Of a stretch of DNA of 64,000 nucleotides, positions 57,825 to 64,000 are shown piece after piece. The DNA comes from Theristus sp. LFF4_11. Lineage: Eukaryota; Nematoda; Chromadorea; Monhysterida; Xyalidae. The stretch spans positions 20,983-84,982 of the forward strand of contig JASANC010005354.1 of the NCBI GenBank assembly GCA_030248135.1. Reading direction: 5' to 3'. Numbering within the stretch: the first letter of the stretch is position 1; each line of letters opens with the position of its first letter. Made by a program: the position numbers and the translations under genes. A model generated the notes under the pieces. That model saw only the letters and a program-made list of their open reading frames with translations. It was not told the DNA's origin and made no database searches.

Positions 57825-60698
57825 TCACAAAAACATCGACTGATTGCCAGCGGAGTCGTGCTGTAACGCGGTGACATCCCTGAGTTGTGACTGGAGCAGT
57901 GCCTGCTCCAAAACGCCCGTTTCGACCTCCATGCCAACCAGTTCTTGTTCGAGCGTTGCAATTGCTTGTTTCAGTTTCACCAGTGGAGCTAGAAGAATAC
58001 CAAGCATAAAAATACGTGACTTTTCAAGAGCCTTGCAATTTGCAAATAAATGCTGAAATGATGAATGACGCAAATCAGCGAGTTATTGTGTGTATTGCTA
58101 GTGAACTGTGTTACTCTTGTAGCAAGCAATACGGGATAATCGCTCAGCCGTCCATTCCATAAACTACACCATCAAGCCCCGGAGGTCGGTGGCTTCGTGT
58201 TTTTGGAACTGGTGGAGGCGGATGCAGTGGCGATTCAAAACCATGCATCGTTATCAGTCTGCCTGCAACTGTGAGACGCAAACATGCGCGGCTCACCCCC
58301 GTCGGTCATGCTGATGCCCCTCTGCTCCATGTCGTGTTTGATCTGCTCGAGCTCATCCGTCAGCTGCGCGAGCATCCGTGAGCGCTCGGTGACGCCGCCG
58401 CTGGCCTCCTTGTATTTCTCACGTGCCTCCGCCAGTCGGTCCTGCGCCGATCGGAACTGGTGCAACAGCGACTCAAGTTGACTGCAAACGAAAACCAAAC
58501 GCGTAAGTTTGCCTGTCTCGCCCATTGTGCAGCGCAGCGGAGCAGATGAACGTCACATCACATTATAGTTATGGGTTATATAATACCCGTGCCGAGTGAT
58601 GGTGTGGTAGAGCCATGTGCGCGCAACGCACGCGACCGTCGCACGGGTATCCATCATACATCGTCGCTTCACCACACTGGTGGACCCAGTTGGCCCACTC
58701 AAGCCAGATCTCGACCCCGCTGCCACCAACCTGTTCAGGTATTTCTCGCGAGAGTGAATCTTCTCCAAGCTCTTCTGCACCTCGCCCGAGAGTCTGCCCA
58801 GTTGTGTGCGCGCGGTGCCCAACGTCGACGCGATGCTTTCATGGTAGGTCTGCATCTGCTCAAGGTGACTTCGCCAGTCCTGCGGAAACGCAAAACGGTC
58901 GTCTTTGTTTTGAGCTGCAGTGCTTCACCAAAATTCGACTCGATGGCGTTCTGTACGCTTTTCAGGCTTAGCCCTGGCTAAAAAGCATCGCCTAAAATCA
59001 CCACCAACAACAACAATTGATATTTGGCATGGAAAGCGTCAAGACCGTCAAACAACCTGACCTGATAACCGATTGGTAATCGAGTGTCCACATTCTATAG
59101 TTAACAGAAATTAAAAGAATCAGGAATTAAACCGACCTTAGCATCCTGGCGAACAGTGACCTTGAGCGACGGCATCACCCGCTCCACCTCGAGTTTCCAG
59201 TCGTGTGCGTCCGTGTTGCTCTTCAGCACTTGCCTGTCAACGTCGCTTTTCTGCAAAGACAATTTTTTCCGTGCAGCTTTTCCCCTCCTCCAGACCAAAA
59301 AATCCTGTTCGTAAATTCACCAGCTCAGTGCCAGAAGCTGGTCGAAGTGCCTGCAGGTCAAGGTAGCCGCCGTCGTCCTCGTCCTCGGCCATCTCTGGTT
59401 CCTGAAAATTTGAAAAAAGAGAAAATTAATAAATTATCAGCAAAAGTGGCGCACAAACATCATGCTTTCAAAAAGACAACCACGCATATGACTCACATCC
59501 TCCTCTTCAATTTCTTCAAATTGTTCAGCGAGTATTTCAGCCTCGTCAGCACCGACATCTGCATCGTCAGGCTCTTCTGGCTCAATTGAGGCGCTGAAAC
59601 AAAAAAAAGCGCCATACATTCCATGTTTAGCTTTCACAATTCAACACAAATCGTCTCGCCCGAACCGCTGCCATGTGAAATTCTTCGCGAGCAGCGCTGT
59701 GTCGGCCAGTTTGTCGAGCACATACAGACAATGCTCGCCAGCGCCCTGCTTCAGTTTGTTCGGTGCAAAATCGACCGCGTGATTCTGGAGGAATGTTTTC
59801 GGTGTCAGTGAAAGTTTTGGTGGTCGACTTCTGTTTTTAATTTCTTATTGAACCACGTCCCCACCGAATCGAGACCATGCCAGTTCCAAAGTGAACGCAG
59901 AGCACTTTTCGCATACCTTGCGCACTTCGTCCAATATTTTCGAAATCGTCGCATTTGGATCGTCAAATTCTTGCGGCATTTCGAACTGATAGTTGCCGGC
60001 CTGCTGGATCAGCCACGCCGCGACGTTCGTGAACATAAAGAACTGCTCACCAGGATTCGTTGGTGTTGTGAAGTAGTGCCTGTTGCGATGGCACGCTTTG
60101 CTTTGGTAAGTTACTCTTCAAAACAACAAGCAAATGTGCTCAACGAATGGTGGCGATTGTCGTCCGCGCGCGCTGAAACGCACGCGGCAGCGTCCGCATG
60201 AATGGCAAAGTTAAGCGGCATTCATGAAACAGTATTTGGCGACGCATAGCTGTATTAAAACATGGCTATGCGGTCAGTAAATGATCTGAATGCCCCTTAA
60301 AGCGGCATCAACCGCTGCAGGATTCCAAAGTGCCTCGCCCGACCCAAAAAAAACGCGCGCTTCACCGCCATCATTCATGCTGAAGCGGCTGCCTGCGCCT
60401 CCGCGTGAAGCGACGCTTCCATGTTTCCTGAATGCCGATTCACTTCAAGCAGCCACCTTTCCAGATCCAGATGGAACAACCAATCAGCCATTGAAGGAAG
60501 CAGCTTGACAAAAATCAAAGCAACAAAAAAGCTGCGCGCTCACTGCGACAGCGTCTTGCGTAGCGACGACTTTCGCTGGAACTCATGCTCAAAGCTCAGC
60601 AGACGCAGCTTGTCCATCAAGTCCTCCATGAGCAGCTGTTGCGCGAACGCGCTGCCCGCGGCTGCAGTGGCCGTGTCCGCCGTTTGCGATGCCGCCAT
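57825..60698 (-). CDS. IFT57: Intraflagellar transport protein 57 (IFT-B)
   Basis: Peripheral IFT-B subunit that pairs with IFT20/IFT38 and carries anterograde cargo in cilia (family knowledge). Exons: 60544-60698, 59917-60079, 59666-59784, 59497-59593, 59321-59401, 59137-59250, 58731-58879, 58297-58481, 57825-57988; phases agree, 408 residues (human 429). The N-terminal calponin-homology-like domain has LMEDLMDKLRLLSFEHEF, HYFTTPTNPGEQFFMF and MPQEFDDPNATISKILDEVR, then EHCLYVLDKLADTALL. An acidic linker (exons 4-5) is followed by WKLEVERVMPSLKVTVR and a C-terminal coiled coil with EKIHSREKYLN, ASGGVTERSRML, SMTDGAPLVKLKQ and LLQSQLRD, all matching IFT57. An out-of-frame ATG 48 nt upstream starts a frame that overlaps the true start. 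Intron 1 carries a CATTCATGAA-family MITE. Confidence 0.95.
58580..58655. mobile_element. Palindromic MITE (ACCCGTGCGACGG family), copy 2
   Basis: ATACCCGTGCCGAGTGATGG at the left faces CGACCGTCGCACGGGTAT at the right. It lies in IFT57 intron 7. The copy is about half the length of the one at 38603-38760, with a shared GGTGTGGT core. Confidence 0.65.
58940..59022 (+). repeat. 5'-truncated SINE (tail only)
   Basis: Shares GGCGTTCTGTACGCTTTTC, AGCCCTGGCTAAAAA and GCCTAAAATC with the tail of the SINE at 39175-39375 and ends CAACAACAACAA. The tRNA-like head is absent. It lies in IFT57 intron 6, opposite to the gene. Confidence 0.75.
60211..60301. mobile_element. Palindromic MITE (CATTCATGAA family), copy 2
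   Basis: TTAAGCGGCATTCATGAAAC, AGTATTTGGCGACGCATAGC and the decayed right end CTGAATGCCCCTTAA align with the element at 20720-20816 in inverted orientation. It lies in IFT57 intron 1. Further GCGGCAT...CATTCATGCTGAAGCGGC sequence (60300-60440) may be a second diverged copy next to it. Confidence 0.7.
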
Positions 60699-61762
60699 TG
60701 TTCGCGCAAAACACGATTGTTGTGTGCGTTGTTATCACGTTTCATGAGCTCCTGCAAGCTCAGCCCTTCCGAGCAGACACGCGCGCGCGCAATGTCGCAA
60801 TGTTGCTTAGCAACGCGCATACTACTGCTGCTTTTTTACGAACTGAAAAGCTGGCGGAACACGACAGCACATGCGCGATGCACAAAGACACGGAGGTAGT
60901 TTTGCATGAACGCAAATCAACGGAGATTTGTGTGGCCCTTTACAACGACAGACAGCAATCACTGCATTGTCATTTCACATTGCTTTTATTCACACAATCA
61001 TTTTTTACTATCGGCGATAAGTTTGTTAACGATTCACGCACACAAGAACAGTGGAATAAACGAACAGAAATACAATGACATTTGAAAACATAGAAACATG
61101 GATATACAAAACCAGAAAATGGATCAGTTTAACAAACAGTATCGTGTATTGTTCTGTCAGTCCCCATTTTGACGTGTGTTTAAAATTTGGAAAGTCATTG
61201 GCAAAGAAAACCATAAACGTTCATCGTCTTCGGCCATCGACCGATAAAGTGTGAAACAAAATCAAAAGTTACAATAAAAAGACAGAGAAACAACAAATGA
61301 ATGGTGATGCCATAACCAAACAACTTTTCAAAAAGAGTGGATCTAAAAACAGATCAAACAAACTTGAAAACAAAACAATCATTCAGAAAATTACCCCAGC
61401 TTACGAAAGAAAAAGTTTACAAATGCGAAACAACACACCGAACAGAGAAACAAGTTCCTTGACCAAGCGTAAAACTAAATCGCAGTCAATAGTTCTTCCG
61501 ATGCTGACTGACAAAATTTGAAATCAACACAGAGCAACAAGAAAAAAGAAGATGCCGAAACAACCAACCAAAACAAAAAAAACTAGTAAAAATCCAATCA
61601 AACAAAGAAAACAGACGTGGATGAAGTACAAGAGTAAGTTATGGAACGAACAACTTTCGATTGTATGTATGATGAATGTTGTTAACGATAAACAGCAGCT
61701 TTGTCGCAGCATGCAGCAGTAAACAGCAGCAGCTCGCCAACAATGCTATCCACAGCACATCA
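60699..61762. other. Spacer between ALYREF and IFT57
   Basis: About 1 kb with the IFT57 promoter and 5' UTR at one end and the ALYREF 3' UTR at the other. A GCGCGCGCGC run is at 60780-60789. No exon is supported; the plus-strand frame at 61297-61521 is lysine/asparagine-rich and looks random. Confidence 0.4.
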
Positions 61763-63876
61763 CTAGGCTTTCTGAAAGAAAAACCAAGAAAGTCACATTT
61801 TGCAAAAAGTACGTAAGAAAGTGTCAGAAGGTCCACGCGACAAAGGAACCTTGGAGACGTAGGCATCGAGCTGTGCGTCGAGTTCTTCAGCGGTTGGCGT
61901 TTTCTTGTCGGCTGCCGCGCCACGACCACGAGCCCCTCGTCCACCGCCACGTGCAGCTGCAGCACCGCTGCAAATCAATTCAAATATATGAATGCAACTC
62001 AAATCAAACGCCCTATCATAATTTGTTTTACTTCTAAGACTCAATGGGTTTGCCGTTTGCAGAACGCAGGGAAATTAGCTTCACTCTTGATGCGACAATT
62101 CAAAACTGATGAAGTGAATGAACTACAGGCAAAGGCAGTCAACTGATTGGTTGGTGACCACGTGCAGGAACAGGATAGATTCCGTCACAAAGCCCACTGC
62201 AAAGCCTGACCAGAATGCATGCGTCACGTGATCACCGACCAATCAGCTGACTGGTAGGTGATCTGCAATTGTGATAACAGTAATGGTCGTGATCGTGATC
62301 ACCAACCAATTCTGTAATTTACAGTTAAACTGGATATCGAATCTCATGGACTATGGTTACTTCAGCAATTCTGCATCACCGCGTCAAACACGATTTCCTC
62401 TCCATAGTGCATGGCGTAGTCGCAGAACTGGACGAAACGTAATATTCAAAATGACAAGGCCGCTCTCTCTGCACGGACCCTCGGCGGCGCGCCGCTGTAG
62501 GTGCAGCAGCGTTGCGTGGTCCAACGCGCGACATGGCCGTGGCGCCACCGTCAGCTGACGGCACGATCACGGTGCCCGGACCGACCAGCTGGATCTTCAT
62601 CGGTCGTCCTGCAAACAGACACACAAACCCAGTGGCACACACACCCGCCACGTTGCATGCTTGCGCCATGGCCCCTTGTGTGCCCGTCAGTACCTGCTCA
62701 GAATACGCAAGTGATTTCCGCACTGCTTTTAATCATTGATGACAAACAAAAAGAAATGATAGGAAAATCAAATCATTACAATACAGCGTGTGTCGCCCGT
62801 TTTACGATAGAAGCGCCTAGAGTGGCGGTTGGACGGTTGCCGTTTTGCGTGTCGCTGTGCCACAACACGGCCGCTCAACCGGGATGTACCGAGCACAACA
62901 TAAGAGCAGCGGGCACGACATGGCTCGCACCGCTGCACTGCAACCAGCGAGCCACCAAACGACCCACGGCTGCATACGATTCTGATCTCCACTTCCTCTA
63001 ACAACTGGCGTGCGTCGTTGTTGACTTCATTCAATCGGCCGGACGCGGGCGCGATCCAATGACGCGATCGATCGGTTTTTTAAAGCCGATTCGATTTTTT
63101 TGATATTTTTTTGTGAATGTTCACAAACGAGGACGCTCGACAATGAAGGCGGCGTTTCGCGCACGACTCGACTGTGCGCATTGGACGAACCATCAAGCGG
63201 CACTCCGTTGTACTGCTGCAGCGCCTTGAGCGCATCGACGCGTCTCGCGAACGTCACCTCGGCCGAGCCAAGCGAGCGACCGCTGTTGTCGTAGTGCACA
63301 CTGGCACGGCGCGTCACGCCAAATTCACCAAACAATTCCTGAAAACATGGCCGTCACGTTTTCATGCCAGAACATGCAACACACACACACAGCGTCTCTA
63401 ATGTAAGCACGAGCATCCTACTTGAATGTCATTATCGGAAACGCCATAATCAAGATTCGAGACGAGTATTTTCGTTGTCGCCGTCGCCGCACCGCCACTG
63501 AACGAGCGACCACCGCCCATCGCGCCGCCCCGCCAATTTCCATCCGGAATGCCGCCCGGCTGAATTTAAACAGAGATACTGATTATTATAGTTGAAATGG
63601 AAGGATTACTAGTAAATAGTTGTACGTTGAAGAGTGAAAAGACAACGAAAAATCAAACGAGAATAAACAGCGACAGTGACAGAGACGCACCCTTGTACGC
63701 CCAAATCCTGCGCGCCCTCTGCGCGCTGAGAGTCCGCCGACAGCAGCAGCAAAGGCTCTGCCGACTCCTCCTGCTCTTCTGCCGCCTCCTCTGGCTGCCC
63801 CTCGTCCGCGTGACCCGCCTCGGCCTCGACCAGAACCGCGCTGCTTCTTGATGAAATCATCCAATGATAAATCCAT
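61763..63876 (-). CDS. ALYREF: mRNA export adaptor ALYREF/THO4 (REF)
   Basis: Nuclear RNA-binding adaptor of the TREX complex that hands mRNA to NXF1 (family knowledge). Exons: 63691-63876, 63422-63559, 63191-63338, 62533-62608, 61850-61967, 61763-61771; phases agree, 224 residues (human 257). The N-terminal UAP56-binding motif [14 protein letters not shown] is followed by an RGG-type region. The RRM runs from [20 protein letters not shown] through [20 protein letters not shown] to [17 protein letters not shown] second RG-rich block ([11 protein letters not shown]) and the C-terminal UAP56-binding motif [15 protein letters not shown] close the protein. The exon 4 donor is uncertain: the phase-2 site used here (GTCGCG) is weak. 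The final exon is only nine nucleotides, after a strong TTTTTCTTTCAG acceptor; without it the frame reads 15 codons further into the intron. Confidence 0.92.
62130..62265. mobile_element. E-box MITE, copy 5 (ALYREF intron 4)
   Basis: Left GTCAACTGATTGGTTGGTGA with CCACGTGC, right GCATGCGTCACGTGATCACC followed by GACCAATCAGCTGACTG, around GGATAGATTCCGTCAC. Both CACGTG hexamers are intact although the left arm has lost its CATGCTTTC part. Confidence 0.75.
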
Positions 63877-64000
63877 CGTGACGTTGATTGAGAGAATTTT
63901 CTGCCCCGTTTGGGTTCTTATCTCAGTTCTAAAGTGTCAATTTGATGATTGCGATGTTCTTATTGTTCGTCGCGCCGTTTGGTAATTGACTGAAATTCGA
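63877..64000 (-). promoter_or_regulatory. 5' flank of ALYREF
   Basis: The last 124 nt of the window lie directly upstream of the ALYREF start codon and should contain its 5' UTR and part of the promoter. No TATA box or other motif is evident. Confidence 0.3.

Noticed and set aside
61297..61521. 74-codon plus-strand frame rich in Lys and Asn
   Set aside because: It lies in the AT-rich 3' flank of ALYREF, with no splice support or recognisable domain.
1..64000. CRISPR array, bacterial operon or integrated virus
   Set aside because: No regularly spaced repeats, no prokaryotic ribosome-binding or operon signals and no viral or transposase proteins were found; all recognised genes are intron-containing animal genes.

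Overview
This is nuclear DNA of a metazoan animal. The genes are split by short GT-AG introns, mostly 46-300 nt with acceptors of the TTTCAG type. They encode ciliary, mitochondrial, synaptic and cell-adhesion proteins, and there is no sign of bacterial gene organisation. The presence of CEP164, IFT57, a CSPP1-like protein and a TARP fits a small ciliated invertebrate; a flatworm or other lophotrochozoan is only a guess, since no species marker is visible. Exon models were built by hand from reading frame, splice phase and family resemblance. Most joins agree in phase, but single boundaries may be off.

Layout. 1-5489 is a repeat field with no gene. It holds a 1-kb foldback element with a 10-bp target duplication, an outer inverted repeat around it, a duplicated ~330-bp block, and long poly-C/poly-G and A/T tracts. 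Two plus-strand genes follow: mitochondrial ribosomal protein mS26 (5490-6721) and TTC1 (7026-9505), whose second intron carries a hAT-type MITE. A minus-strand PWWP2-like chromatin gene has 14 exons (10533-15886). A large composite palindrome lies at 16240-17712, followed by a small unidentified plus-strand gene (17933-18324). A stargazin/TARP-like gene (19921-23068, minus) and a divergent SLC2/GLUT-type transporter (25230-27982, plus) come next. From there every gene is on the minus strand: CEP164 (28162-32251), pterin-4a-carbinolamine dehydratase (32744-33972), an immunoglobulin-superfamily receptor with three candidate alternative C-termini (35930-43446), a ~9.8-kb stretch without recognisable genes, a CSPP1-like coiled-coil protein (53279-56957), IFT57 (57825-60698) and ALYREF/THO4 (61763-63876).

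Three of the thirteen genes are ciliary or centriolar: CEP164 for distal-appendage docking, a CSPP1-like axoneme/centrosome protein, and IFT57 of IFT-B. They lie within about 32 kb on one strand. The other genes are unrelated housekeeping or neuronal functions.

The most distinctive content is mobile-element debris. At least eight short inverted-repeat families recur in introns and spacers across the window. Two of them carry perfect palindromic transcription-factor consensus sites in their terminal repeats: CACGTG (E-box) in five copies and TGACGTCA (CRE) in several. Together with the nested foldback palindromes and the three PDZ-type tails of the Ig receptor, these are the observations most worth following up.
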